Source: Burkholderiaceae bacterium | Lineage (GTDB): Bacteria; Pseudomonadota; Gammaproteobacteria; Burkholderiales; Burkholderiaceae | DNA length: 5,561 nucleotides | Reading direction: 5' to 3' | NCBI GenBank assembly: GCA_023253905.1 | Contig: JALREG010000231.1 | Location: forward strand, 1 to 5,561 | Shown here: positions 1-5,561 of the stretch, piece by piece | Layout of the letters: every line of letters begins with the position of its first letter | Position numbering within the stretch: the stretch's first letter is position 1 | Notes under the pieces: model-generated | Seen by the model: the letters and a program-made list of their open reading frames with translations, nothing else | Databases searched by the model: none | What the model was told of the DNA's origin: nothing | Made by a program: the position numbers and the translations under genes

Positions 1-923
1 CAGGTAAATCGAACCGGGTGGGGCGGCTCGATGTCGAGCCGCCCGGCCGCCGCGAGATCAAGCGGTGTCACACCACTCTCGATGCGGTCCGGATAGCCGA
101 GCGCGTGAGCAATCGGCGTTCGCATATCGGGGTTCCCAAGCTGGGCGAGTACCGAGCCGTCAACGTACTCCACCAGCGAATGCACAATGCTCTGGGGGTG
201 GACCACGACCTCGATGGATGAAGACGCCACATCGAACAGGTAGTGCGCCTCGATGAGTTCGAGCCCCTTGTTCATCATGGTCGCGGAGTCCACAGAGATT
301 TTCCGCCCCATGCTCCAGCGAGGGTGCGCAACCGCTTGCGCCGGTGTAGCCGACTCAATAGCCTCGAGACTGGCCTGGCGAAAAGGCCCGCCGGACGCGG
401 TCAGGAGAATTCGCCTGACCCCGCCTCGGCTCCCGGCAGCAGGCAGACACTGAAAAACCGCGTTGTGTTCGCTGTCGATGGGCAATACCGACGCCCCACC
501 CTCGCGGCATGCTCGCAGGAACACGTCGCCCGCCATCACCAGCGCTTCCTTATTCGCGAGCAGGATACATTTGCCGGCTCGCGCGGCCGCGATCGCAGAC
601 CGAAGACCCGCGGCCCCAACGATCGCCGCCATGACCAGATCCACCTCCGGCGCGGAAGCAATCGCTTCCAGCGCCCCAGCGCCACTGTGCACTTCGATCG
701 CTGCGCCGCGCTGCGCGAACTGCCCGCGCAGGCGCTCCGCCGCGGCCTCATCCGACACCGCCACGCATCGCGGCCGGTGCTTGAGCGCAAGCTCGAACAA
801 CGCGTCAATCCTGCTATGCGCCGAGAGCGCATGCAGACGAAACCGCTCAGGATGCCGAGCCACGACATCGAGCGTACTCAACCCGATGGAGCCCGTGGCC
901 CCCAGCACAGTGATTGCCTTCAT
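1..923 (-). CDS. dxr: 1-deoxy-D-xylulose 5-phosphate reductoisomerase (Dxr/IspC), 3'-truncated by window edge
   Basis: The enzyme converts DXP to 2-C-methyl-D-erythritol 4-phosphate with NADPH and a divalent metal, the first committed step of the MEP isoprenoid pathway in the cytosol. I translated 307 codons plus two bases with no stop; the E. coli protein has 398 residues, so about 90 C-terminal residues lie outside. The N-terminal Rossmann motif GATGSIG is at residues 8-14 and [10 protein letters not shown] at 121-130. [11 protein letters not shown] at 148-158 carries the metal ligands D150 and E152. [21 protein letters not shown] at 200-220 is followed by the third acidic ligand E222 (E. 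coli E231), and HPQSIVHS and [18 protein letters not shown] follow. The ATG lies 7 nt after the cdsA stop, with an in-frame GTG directly before it and only a poor ribosome site (GGG very close), so coupling to cdsA translation is likely. It would supply precursors for UppS, encoded two genes upstream. All visible catalytic residues are intact. Confidence 0.97.
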   Translation of the reverse strand, partial: MKAITVLGATGSIGLSTLDVVARHPERFRLHALSAHSRIDALFELALKHRPRCVAVSDEAAAERLRGQFAQRGAAIEVHSGAGALEAIASAPEVDLVMAAIVGAAGLRSAIAAARAGKCILLANKEALVMAGDVFLRACREGGASVLPIDSEHNAVFQCLPAAGSRGGVRRILLTASGGPFRQASLEAIESATPAQAVAHPRWSMGRKISVDSATMMNKGLELIEAHYLFDVASSSIEVVVHPQSIVHSLVEYVDGSVLAQLGNPDMRTPIAHALGYPDRIESGVTPLDLAAAGRLDIEPPHPVRFT

Positions 924-930
924 CACCCGA

Positions 931-1752
931 TTATCGCAGCAGTTGGTGAAGCAGAGCCACGACTGGCATCGTGGGGATCAGCGCATCAATTCGATCGAGC
1001 GCACCGCCATGCCCGGGCAACAGCGTGCCACTGTCTTTGACCCCGGCTTCACGCTTGAGCAGAGACTCGAACAGGTCGCCCACGATCGATAGTCCCGCGA
1101 GGAGCGCTAGAACCAGCGCGGCGGCAGCCACGCCGTAGTGATCGAGCAGCACGGCCGGAAGCGCATCCGCAAGCGGCCCGAACTGCGCCGACACCACACC
1201 CATCACCGCCACGGCCAGCATGCCGGCAATCGCGCCTTCCCAGGATTTTCCAGGACTGATGGATGGCGCCAGCTTGCGGCGTCCAAAGGTGCGGCCGGCG
1301 AAATACGCTGCGATGTCAGCAACCCACACGATTGCCATCGCAGTGACCAGCACCGCTGGCCCACCTGCCCGCAAGTCATAGAGCGCGAGCCAGCAGGCGC
1401 CCAGCAGCCAGAGCGCCAGCGCGCATCGGCCAGTGCTCGCCTGATGACTTTTCAGGCGCCGGGGTGCTTCGACGAGCCAGAAGAGCATTGGGGGGAAGCA
1501 CGCAGCAATCAGAATGGGTTGCGGAACATTGCCCGAAGGAATGAGTGCGACGACCGCGATACCTGAGACGGTCATGGCGGCGAGCTGGGGTAGACCAGGA
1601 AGTCCGCCCGACACCAGCCGGGCCCACTCGGCATAGGCGATGACGAGGAGCAACAGCGAAACAAGCCCCCAGAGCCAGACCGGCCCCACCATCACCACCG
1701 GAATCAGAACCGCAAGCAATGCAACCGCGGTCAGAATCCGGGCGATCAGCAT
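931..1752 (-). CDS. cdsA: Phosphatidate cytidylyltransferase (CDP-diacylglycerol synthase)
   Basis: This integral inner-membrane enzyme makes CDP-diacylglycerol from phosphatidic acid and CTP, the branch point for phosphatidylethanolamine, phosphatidylglycerol and cardiolipin. The product is 273 residues, near the usual 270-285. It is strongly hydrophobic, with about eight probable membrane segments near residues 5-22, 26-43, 57-72, 79-96, 110-127, 133-152, 174-190 and 205-225. The family signature spans residues 230-256, with S230, K233-R234, K239-D240, H248-G249-G250, D253-R254 and D256; ISPGKSWEG lies at 165-173. The ATG was chosen because [10 protein letters not shown] matches the family N-terminus and starts 4 nt after the uppS stop, with GGGTGA at the uppS end as ribosome site. 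A longer in-frame extension upstream overlaps uppS deeply and looks non-native. The stop is TAA. Tight spacing on both sides implies co-transcription with uppS and dxr. The signature position after HGG is Ala (251), where Ile, Leu or Val is common. Confidence 0.97.
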   Translation of the reverse strand: MLIARILTAVALLAVLIPVVMVGPVWLWGLVSLLLLVIAYAEWARLVSGGLPGLPQLAAMTVSGIAVVALIPSGNVPQPILIAACFPPMLFWLVEAPRRLKSHQASTGRCALALWLLGACWLALYDLRAGGPAVLVTAMAIVWVADIAAYFAGRTFGRRKLAPSISPGKSWEGAIAGMLAVAVMGVVSAQFGPLADALPAVLLDHYGVAAAALVLALLAGLSIVGDLFESLLKREAGVKDSGTLLPGHGGALDRIDALIPTMPVVALLHQLLR

Positions 1753-1756
1753 GCGT

Positions 1757-2530
1757 TCACCCGGCAGACTGCGCCGCAACCTGGCCGCTGGTCTGGCCGA
1801 AGCGACGCTCGCGCTGCCGGTACCACTCGAAAGCCTCCTCGAGCGCTGCAGAATCGAAGTCGGGCCAGTAGCGGTCGGTGAAATACAGCTCTGTGTAGGC
1901 CAGCTGCCATAAGAGAAAATTACTGACCCGCTGCTCGCCGCCGGTTCGGATGAAGAGATCGGGCTCCGGCGCATACGACATGGCCAGATAGGGCGACAGC
2001 AGCGCTTCGTCGAGCCGCTCGGGATGACTGATCAGCTCAGGATGCGCTGCCAACGCCGCACGCGTAGCCTGGAGGATGTCCCAGCGCCCGCCGTAATTCG
2101 CCGCAATGGTAAGTGTCATCCGCTGGTTGCCTGCCGTTCGGGCCTCGGACTGCCGGATAAGGGTTCGGAGCCGGGGCTCAAACGCATCGAGATCACCCAC
2201 CACGCGAAGTCGGATCCCATTGGCATGCAGCTGATCGACCTCGCGCTCCAGCGCAGAGATGAACAGCCGCATGAGGACCGAGACCTCATCGACCGGGCGA
2301 CGCCAGTTTTCTGAGCTGAAGGCAAACAGGGTGAGAAATTCAACCCCCGCCTTGGCGCAGGCTTCAAGGATGGTCCGAACGGCCTCCACACCTCGTGCAT
2401 GCCCGGCGACTCTGGGCAGTCGCCGGCTGGTCGCCCACCTGCCATTGCCGTCCATGATGATGGCAACATGGCGAGGAACTGCCCCGCTTGTTGGGACCGT
2501 AACGGTTGAGCTCGGAAAAATCGGCTTCAC
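1757..2530 (-). CDS. uppS: Di-trans,poly-cis-undecaprenyl-diphosphate synthase
   Basis: This cis-prenyltransferase adds eight isopentenyl units to farnesyl diphosphate, giving C55 undecaprenyl diphosphate, precursor of the lipid carrier for peptidoglycan and O-antigen. The 257-residue product is close to the 253 of E. coli. MDGNGRW at 26-32 contains the catalytic Asp27 (E. coli D26). His44 is in [16 protein letters not shown] lies at 71-79 and ANYGGRWDI at 144-152. The diphosphate-binding region around 195-204 has R195, R201 and S203, and the magnesium-binding Glu is at 214; each numbers one higher than in E. coli. The start is GTG: no ATG, TTG or other GTG precedes MDGNGRW in frame, and 15 nt separate it from the frr stop. 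Its ribosome site is weak (CAGG about 10 nt upstream), so reinitiation after frr is probable. It ends 4 nt before cdsA. No odd residues were seen. Confidence 0.97.
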   Translation of the reverse strand: MKPIFPSSTVTVPTSGAVPRHVAIIMDGNGRWATSRRLPRVAGHARGVEAVRTILEACAKAGVEFLTLFAFSSENWRRPVDEVSVLMRLFISALEREVDQLHANGIRLRVVGDLDAFEPRLRTLIRQSEARTAGNQRMTLTIAANYGGRWDILQATRAALAAHPELISHPERLDEALLSPYLAMSYAPEPDLFIRTGGEQRVSNFLLWQLAYTELYFTDRYWPDFDSAALEEAFEWYRQRERRFGQTSGQVAAQSAG

Positions 2531-2545
2531 GCGACAGGCGCCTGA

Positions 2546-3106
2546 TCAGACGGTGAGGATTTCCTGCTCTTTTGCGGAAATCAGCTTGTCGATTTCCGCA
2601 ATGTGGCGATCGGTGAGCTTTTGCACTTCATCCTGACCCCGTCGGTCATCGTCCTCGGAAATCGCCTTGTCTTTAAGGAGCTTCTTCAGCTGCTCGTTGC
2701 CGTCACGGCGAAGATTTCGAACTGCGACCTTGGCCTGCTCGCCCTCTCCACGCGCCACTTTCGCCAGCTCCTTGCGACGCTCCTCAGACAGCGGAGGCAT
2801 AGGCACCCGAATCAGTTCGCCCACCGTCACCGGGTTCAGCCCGAGGTCGGCCTCACGAATGGCCTTGTCGATGACAAGCACCATCTTTTTCTCCCAGGCC
2901 TGAACGCTCAGCGTTCGTGCATCCATCACGGCGACGTTAGCCACCTGGTTGATCGGAACGAGGCTGCCGTAGTAGTCGACCTGTACGTGATCGAGCAGAC
3001 CGGAATGGGCCCGGCCCGTCCGGATCTTGGAGAGCGCAACTTTTAGCGACTCGAGCGATTTATTCATCTTTTGCTCGGTCGAGCTTTTGACGTTGGACAG
3101 ACTCAT
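2546..3106 (-). CDS. frr: Ribosome recycling factor (RRF)
   Basis: RRF splits post-termination 70S ribosomes together with EF-G, releasing mRNA and tRNA. The product is 186 residues against 185 in E. coli and aligns throughout. KIRTGRA is at 27-33, [16 protein letters not shown] at 43-58 forms part of the beta domain, [18 protein letters not shown] at 99-116 is the hinge and helix region, and [11 protein letters not shown] at 127-137 has the conserved Arg133 (E. coli R132). [14 protein letters not shown] leads to the long C-terminal helix ending in QEILTV. I chose the ATG at 3106, giving MSLSNVKSS, over an in-frame ATG 51 nt further upstream inside pyrH. The chosen start has a good AGAGGAA ribosome site 4 nt away and gives the usual family length. 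It lies 19 nt after pyrH, the common bacterial neighbour of frr, so the two are probably one transcript. Confidence 0.98.
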   Translation of the reverse strand: MSLSNVKSSTEQKMNKSLESLKVALSKIRTGRAHSGLLDHVQVDYYGSLVPINQVANVAVMDARTLSVQAWEKKMVLVIDKAIREADLGLNPVTVGELIRVPMPPLSEERRKELAKVARGEGEQAKVAVRNLRRDGNEQLKKLLKDKAISEDDDRRGQDEVQKLTDRHIAEIDKLISAKEQEILTV

Positions 3107-3110
3107 CGGA

Positions 3111-3117
3111 TTCCTCT
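3111..3117 (-). promoter_or_regulatory. Shine-Dalgarno site of frr
   Basis: AGAGGAA (sense strand) lies 4 nt before the ATG at 3106, within the 19-nt pyrH-frr gap. It supports this start over the in-frame ATG at 3157, which lies inside pyrH. Confidence 0.75.
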
Positions 3118-3125
3118 GAAGCGTG

Positions 3126-3869
3126 TCAGGCGTAGACCAGCGTCCCTTCGTCTTCACCGGTCACGATCCGGCGAAGGGCGCCTTCCTTGAAAATTGAAAA
3201 GACCTTCAGCGGGAGACGTTGGTCGCGGCAGAGCGCGAAAGCAGTGGCATCCATCACCTTCAGGTTACGGCTGATGGCTTCGTCGAAACTGATGCGCTGG
3301 TAGCGAGTGGCGGTGGGATCGAGCATGGGGTCGGCGGTGTATACGCCGTCGACCTTAGTGGCTTTCAACACAATCTCAACGCCCATTTCCGCGCCCCGGA
3401 GGGCCGCTGCTGTGTCGGTTGTGAAAAACGGGTTTCCCGTTCCAGCTGCGAAAATAACGACCTTTCCCTCTTCCAGGTAGCGCAGGGCCTTGGGCCGGAT
3501 ATAGGGTTCAACCACCTGTTCGATTTTGAGCGCTGATTGCACTCGCGACACAACCCCCTGCTGGCGCAGCGCATCCTGCAGGGCAAGCGCGTTCATGACG
3601 GTGGCAAGCATGCCCATGTAGTCGGCGGTGGCGCGGTCCATGCCGGCAGCACCGCCCGCCACGCCTCGGAAAATGTTCCCGCCACCGATTACGACGGCCA
3701 GTTCGACACCCAGCCGGGATACGCCCCCAACCTCAGCACACATTCGATCGATGGTGAGGCGGTTGATACCGAACGCGTCATCGCCCATCAGGGCCTCGCC
3801 AGACAGCTTGAGCAATACCCGGCGGTAAGCGAGTTTGGGGGGATTCGAGGGAGACGAAGACAGATCCAA
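3126..3869 (-). CDS. pyrH: Uridylate kinase (UMP kinase)
   Basis: The enzyme phosphorylates UMP to UDP with ATP; bacterial PyrH is a cytosolic hexamer of the amino-acid kinase fold, normally activated by GTP and inhibited by UTP. The product is 247 residues when started at TTG; related proteins have about 236-241, so the N-terminus carries a short extra segment ([14 protein letters not shown]) before the core. KLSGEALMG is at 21-29 and the glycine loop IGGGNIFRG at 61-69. [12 protein letters not shown] at 82-93 has the UMP-contacting Asp83, [18 protein letters not shown] lies at 141-158, and [13 protein letters not shown] at 169-181 is in the ATP site. No ATG or GTG exists in frame between the upstream sequence and the core, and a GAGG ribosome site sits 7 nt before the TTG, so TTG is the likely start. 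The gene follows tsf after 126 nt and precedes frr by 19 nt, the usual bacterial order. Confidence 0.97.
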   Translation of the reverse strand: MDLSSSPSNPPKLAYRRVLLKLSGEALMGDDAFGINRLTIDRMCAEVGGVSRLGVELAVVIGGGNIFRGVAGGAAGMDRATADYMGMLATVMNALALQDALRQQGVVSRVQSALKIEQVVEPYIRPKALRYLEEGKVVIFAAGTGNPFFTTDTAAALRGAEMGVEIVLKATKVDGVYTADPMLDPTATRYQRISFDEAISRNLKVMDATAFALCRDQRLPLKVFSIFKEGALRRIVTGEDEGTLVYA

Positions 3870-3876
3870 GGTTTAA

Positions 3877-3880
3877 CCTC
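3877..3880 (-). promoter_or_regulatory. Shine-Dalgarno site deciding the TTG start of pyrH
   Basis: GAGG on the sense strand, followed by a 7-nt spacer and TTG. This spacing is good for initiation, and no ATG or GTG is available in frame nearby, so it supports TTG. The sense bases AGGT and ACCT flank TAA and could form a 4-bp hairpin masking part of this site and the first base of the start codon. Confidence 0.6.
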
Positions 3881-3892
3881 AGCGCGGTTCAC

Positions 3893-3922
3893 GCCGACCC
3901 AGGGCCGATGCCTTCAGTCGGC
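3893..3922 (-). other. Inverted repeat in the pyrH leader
   Basis: GCCGAC at 3893-3898 and GTCGGC at 3917-3922 are perfect 6-base arms around an 18-nt loop, ending about 23 nt before the pyrH start. In RNA this would be a moderately stable stem; part of the loop may pair further (AGGC with GCC). No run of U follows, so it does not look like an intrinsic terminator. A regulatory, processing or chance role cannot be separated from sequence alone. Confidence 0.35.
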
Positions 3923-3932
3923 AAACCCGAGC

Positions 3933-3938
3933 ATTATG
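3933..3938 (-). promoter_or_regulatory. Possible -10 element of an internal pyrH promoter
   Basis: The sense strand reads CATAAT, five of six matches to TATAAT, about 64 nt before the pyrH start in an otherwise GC-rich spacer. No convincing TTGACA-like -35 is found 16-18 nt upstream (the sequence there is near CCACTT). It is reported as a weak candidate only because an AT-rich hexamer stands out here and pyrH follows a 126-nt gap. Confidence 0.2.
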
Positions 3939-3961
3939 CGCTATTCCGGCGGGAGAAGTGG

Positions 3962-3988
3962 GGCAGCCCGGAGGGTGTCCGCGCTGCC
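3962..3988 (-). terminator. Terminator-like hairpin just after tsf (no U tract)
   Basis: Arms at 3962-3967 and 3983-3988 (sense GGCAGC and GCTGCC) pair perfectly. After one G-G mismatch a further 3 bp (CGG/CCG) close a 7-nt loop. The structure begins 7 nt after the tsf stop codon. The following sense sequence is CCCCACTTCTCCC, pyrimidine-rich but not a U run, so it is more likely a partial attenuator, an RNA 3'-end stabiliser or a processing stem than a full intrinsic terminator. Confidence 0.35.
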
Positions 3989-3995
3989 TGTGCCC

Positions 3996-4886
3996 TCAGC
4001 GTGCAGCCGCGGCCGCGGCCTGTGCGGCCACCTCGGCGGCAAAGTCGGTCTGCTTACGCTCGATCCCCTCGCCCACCAGATAGAGCGTGAAGGACGCCAC
4101 CCGAGCGCCCCGAGATTTCAGCAGCTGCTCGATGGTCTGCTTGTCGTCCTTGACGAAAGGCTGTCCGAGGAGGGTGACCTCCTTCAGGAATTTTTGAACG
4201 CTGCCTTCGACCATCTTTTCCACGATTTCAGCGGGCTTACCCGACTCGGCCGCCTTCTCGCGGGCGATCCGACGCTCGGTATCGATCAGATCAGCCGACA
4301 CGCCATCGCGCGACAGTGCTTTCGGCTTTGCTGCCGCAATGTGCATTGCGATGTCACGGGCCAAGGTCTCGTCACCACCCACCAGGTCGAGCAGTACGCC
4401 GATTTTGGCGCCGCCGTGCACATAGCTCACCACCCGCCCCTCGGCCGACACCCGATGAAAGCGACGGATCGAGAGGTTCTCGCCGATCTTGCCAACCAGC
4501 GTGGTGCGGACCGCATCAACGGTCGAGCCATCAACGGGCAACGCCGACAACGCCGCGACATCGGCGGGGGCCGACTCTGCCACCAGCTTCGCGAGCCGTG
4601 AGGAGAACGCGAGAAAGTCGTCGTTCTTTGCGACGAAATCGGTCTCGCAATTGAGTTCAACGATCGCGGCCTCACGCCCATCTGCACCAATATGGACGCC
4701 CACCACACCTTCGGCGGTCACCCGTGAGGCAGCCTTGCTTGCCTTGTTGCCCAACCGAACGCGCAGGATTTCCTCCGCCTTTGCCAGGTCACCACCCGCT
4801 TCGGTGAGGGCCTTCTTGCACTCCATCATGGGCGCATCGGTTTTCTCGCGTAGTTCCTTGACCATGCCAGCGGTGATTTCAGCCAT
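3996..4886 (-). CDS. tsf: Translation elongation factor Ts (EF-Ts)
   Basis: EF-Ts is the guanine nucleotide exchange factor that regenerates EF-Tu-GTP during elongation. The product is 296 residues against 283 in E. coli. The N-terminal UBA-like domain spans about residues 1-55, with [16 protein letters not shown] at 15-30. The core begins near 56 and contains the TDFV motif at 82-85, inserted against EF-Tu helix D to displace the nucleotide; IGENLSIRR lies at 134-142. The conserved C-terminal part includes [20 protein letters not shown] at 211-230, [16 protein letters not shown] at 232-247 and [18 protein letters not shown], ending in an Ala-rich tail AAAAAAR. The start is ATG with GGAG about 9 nt upstream. 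The sequence resembles betaproteobacterial EF-Ts most closely from memory. It follows rpsB after 126 nt, the near-universal bacterial pairing, and is probably co-transcribed with it at a level adjusted by the spacer. Confidence 0.98.
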   Translation of the reverse strand: MAEITAGMVKELREKTDAPMMECKKALTEAGGDLAKAEEILRVRLGNKASKAASRVTAEGVVGVHIGADGREAAIVELNCETDFVAKNDDFLAFSSRLAKLVAESAPADVAALSALPVDGSTVDAVRTTLVGKIGENLSIRRFHRVSAEGRVVSYVHGGAKIGVLLDLVGGDETLARDIAMHIAAAKPKALSRDGVSADLIDTERRIAREKAAESGKPAEIVEKMVEGSVQKFLKEVTLLGQPFVKDDKQTIEQLLKSRGARVASFTLYLVGEGIERKQTDFAAEVAAQAAAAAAR

Positions 4887-4894
4887 CGCTTTGT

Positions 4895-4900
4895 TCTCCG
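4895..4900 (-). promoter_or_regulatory. Shine-Dalgarno site of tsf
   Basis: The sense strand has CGGAGA with GGAG about 9 nt before the ATG at 4886. It matches the anti-SD at four bases and confirms the start giving [16 protein letters not shown], the typical EF-Ts N-terminus. Confidence 0.65.
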
Positions 4901-4921
4901 AATTCAGTCTGATTACTCAAA

Positions 4922-4954
4922 GCCCTGCTGTGCCGGGCCCACTGGTTGCAGGGC
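4922..4954 (-). terminator. Stem-loop upstream of tsf, possible attenuator
   Basis: Perfect 7-base arms GCCCTGC at 4922-4928 and GCAGGGC at 4948-4954 enclose a 19-nt loop. On the sense strand the stem is followed by TTTGAGTAATC, a short U run, making this the most terminator-like structure in the window. The large loop and only three U residues argue against efficient termination. Because tsf must be expressed, partial attenuation between rpsB and tsf is the more reasonable reading; it is inferred, not shown. Confidence 0.35.
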
Positions 4955-4978
4955 GGCGCAGAATGAGCATAAGGAAGT

Positions 4979-5004
4979 GGCGGGCGCCGCGCGGGCTACC
5001 CGCC
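4979..5004 (-). other. GC-rich alternative hairpins just after rpsB
   Basis: Two mutually exclusive stems are possible. GGCGGG at 4979-4984 pairs with CCCGCC at 4999-5004 across a 14-nt loop, or GCGGG at 4991-4995 pairs with CCCGC at 4999-5003 across a 3-nt loop. The region begins 8 nt after the rpsB stop and is nearly pure G+C. No U tract follows (sense CACTTCCTTATG). It may protect the rpsB 3' end or pause RNA polymerase. Confidence 0.35.
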
Positions 5005-5012
5005 GGGGGGCG

Positions 5013-5561
5013 TCAGGCCTCCTCGCCCTCAACCTCGACAAACTCTTCCTCTTCGCTGGCCGCTTTCACGACCTCCTGGAGCGCGCTGCTGCGCCCGTCG
5101 AGAATGGCGTCGGCCGCGCCGCGTGCGTACAGGCGGATGGCTTTGCCAGAGTCGTCATTGCCAGGAATGACGTAGGAGATGCCTTCGGGCGAGTGATTGG
5201 TATCGACTACACCCACCACTGGAATGCCGAGCTTGGCGGCTTCGGTGACCGCAATCTTGTGGTAACCCACGTCGACAACAAACAGGGCATCGGGCAGACC
5301 ACCCATGTCTTTGATGCCACCCAGGCTGCGATTGAGCTTGTCGAGTTCGCGCTGGAAAAGCAGCGACTCTTTTTTCGACAACCGCTCGACGCCCCCTTCG
5401 GCGATCATCACTTCCATATCCTTCAGCCGCTTGATGGAGGTCTTGACGGTCTTGAAATTGGTCAGCATGCCGCCAAGCCAGCGCTGGTCGACAAAAGGCA
5501 TGCCCGCGCGCTGGGCTTCTGCCGACAAGAGTTCGCGCGCCTGACGCTTGGTGCCCACCAT
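5013..5561 (-). CDS. rpsB: 30S ribosomal protein S2, 5'-truncated by window edge
   Basis: S2 binds late to the 30S subunit near the head-body junction and is needed for S1 attachment. The visible 182 residues correspond to about residue 70 to the C-terminus of a roughly 250-residue protein; the Met codon at the window edge is internal, at the position where E. coli has Phe in FVGTKR. Visible landmarks, counted from the edge, are VGTKRQARE at 2-10, [13 protein letters not shown] at 27-39, IKRLKDME at 43-50 and [18 protein letters not shown] at 80-97. The second S2 family signature lies at about 90-114 (P90 to P114), with [10 protein letters not shown] and VIPGNDD following. The C-terminal tail is very acidic ([14 protein letters not shown]), as is usual for S2. 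rpsB typically heads this cluster and in E. coli is autoregulated by S2 at its leader, which lies outside this window. The stop is TGA, 126 nt before tsf. Confidence 0.97.
   Translation of the reverse strand: MVGTKRQARELLSAEAQRAGMPFVDQRWLGGMLTNFKTVKTSIKRLKDMEVMIAEGGVERLSKKESLLFQRELDKLNRSLGGIKDMGGLPDALFVVDVGYHKIAVTEAAKLGIPVVGVVDTNHSPEGISYVIPGNDDSGKAIRLYARGAADAILDGRSSALQEVVKAASEEEEFVEVEGEEA

Noticed and set aside
243..1040. Plus-strand open frame of 265 codons opposite dxr
   Set aside because: Arg/His/Pro-rich low-information translation, antisense to the Dxr reading frame with all its catalytic motifs; a shadow frame. The same holds for the 463-1092 frame.
1753..1974. 74-residue N-terminal extension of cdsA
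   Set aside because: It overlaps conserved uppS coding sequence, is Ser/Arg-rich without CdsA similarity, and the internal ATG directly after uppS fits the family N-terminus.
3107..3157. Longer frr start 17 codons upstream
   Set aside because: It lies inside pyrH, lacks a ribosome site as good as the AGAGGAA before 3106, and would give 203 residues where the family has about 185.
3537..4601. Plus-strand open frame of 354 codons opposite tsf and pyrH
   Set aside because: It runs antisense through two certain genes and across their spacer, has no recognisable motif, and is the kind of long antisense frame expected from G/C-biased third positions.
4955..4985. TATGCT as a -10 element of a separate tsf promoter
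   Set aside because: No -35-like sequence lies 16-18 nt upstream; that region is almost pure G+C.
5559..5561. Apparent ATG start of rpsB at the window edge
   Set aside because: About 70 conserved N-terminal S2 residues should precede it, so the codon is an internal Met and the gene is truncated by the window.
1..5561. tRNA, rRNA, CRISPR, insertion sequence, toxin-antitoxin or defence genes
   Set aside because: No such repeats, cloverleaf-like segments, transposase motifs or unexplained coding space were seen; nearly all sequence is accounted for by seven housekeeping genes.

Overview
The window is a tightly packed, one-directional piece of a bacterial housekeeping cluster, read entirely on the minus strand. 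In transcription order (right to left) it holds rpsB (30S ribosomal protein S2, 5' end outside the window), tsf (elongation factor Ts), pyrH (UMP kinase), frr (ribosome recycling factor), uppS (undecaprenyl diphosphate synthase), cdsA (CDP-diacylglycerol synthase) and dxr/ispC (DXP reductoisomerase, 3' end outside the window). Every gene is recognised from conserved motifs. No mobile element, CRISPR array, tRNA, rRNA or clear horizontally acquired segment is visible.

The organism is most likely a G+C-rich betaproteobacterium. EF-Ts carries the stretch [16 protein letters not shown] and an Ala-rich C-terminal tail, which resemble betaproteobacterial EF-Ts more than the E. coli protein. PyrH, UppS and Dxr also read as betaproteobacterial from memory of homologues. 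The order frr-uppS-cdsA-dxr fits beta- and some gammaproteobacteria such as Pseudomonas, and differs from E. coli (frr-dxr-uppS-cdsA). I cannot name a genus.

Layout: the pyrH-to-dxr part is very compact, with gaps of 19 nt (pyrH-frr), 15 nt (frr-uppS), 4 nt (uppS-cdsA) and 7 nt (cdsA-dxr), which indicates one polycistronic unit with likely translational coupling. The rpsB-tsf and tsf-pyrH gaps are both 126 nt. Each contains a GC-rich inverted repeat just after the upstream stop codon and a second one shortly before the next start codon. These are the only non-coding stretches longer than 20 nt, and the most plausible sites of attenuation, processing or internal initiation. There is no gene-free stretch longer than 300 nt.

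Functionally, rpsB, tsf and frr serve translation (ribosome structure, EF-Tu recycling, post-termination recycling). PyrH makes UDP for RNA and, through UTP, sugar nucleotides and CTP; CdsA then uses CTP. Dxr makes MEP for isoprenoids, UppS uses isoprenoid precursors to build the C55 lipid carrier for peptidoglycan, and CdsA makes the phospholipid precursor CDP-diacylglycerol. The cluster therefore couples protein synthesis to envelope growth.

I found no previously undescribed system. The points most worth a second look are the two matched 126-nt spacers and the TTG start of pyrH.
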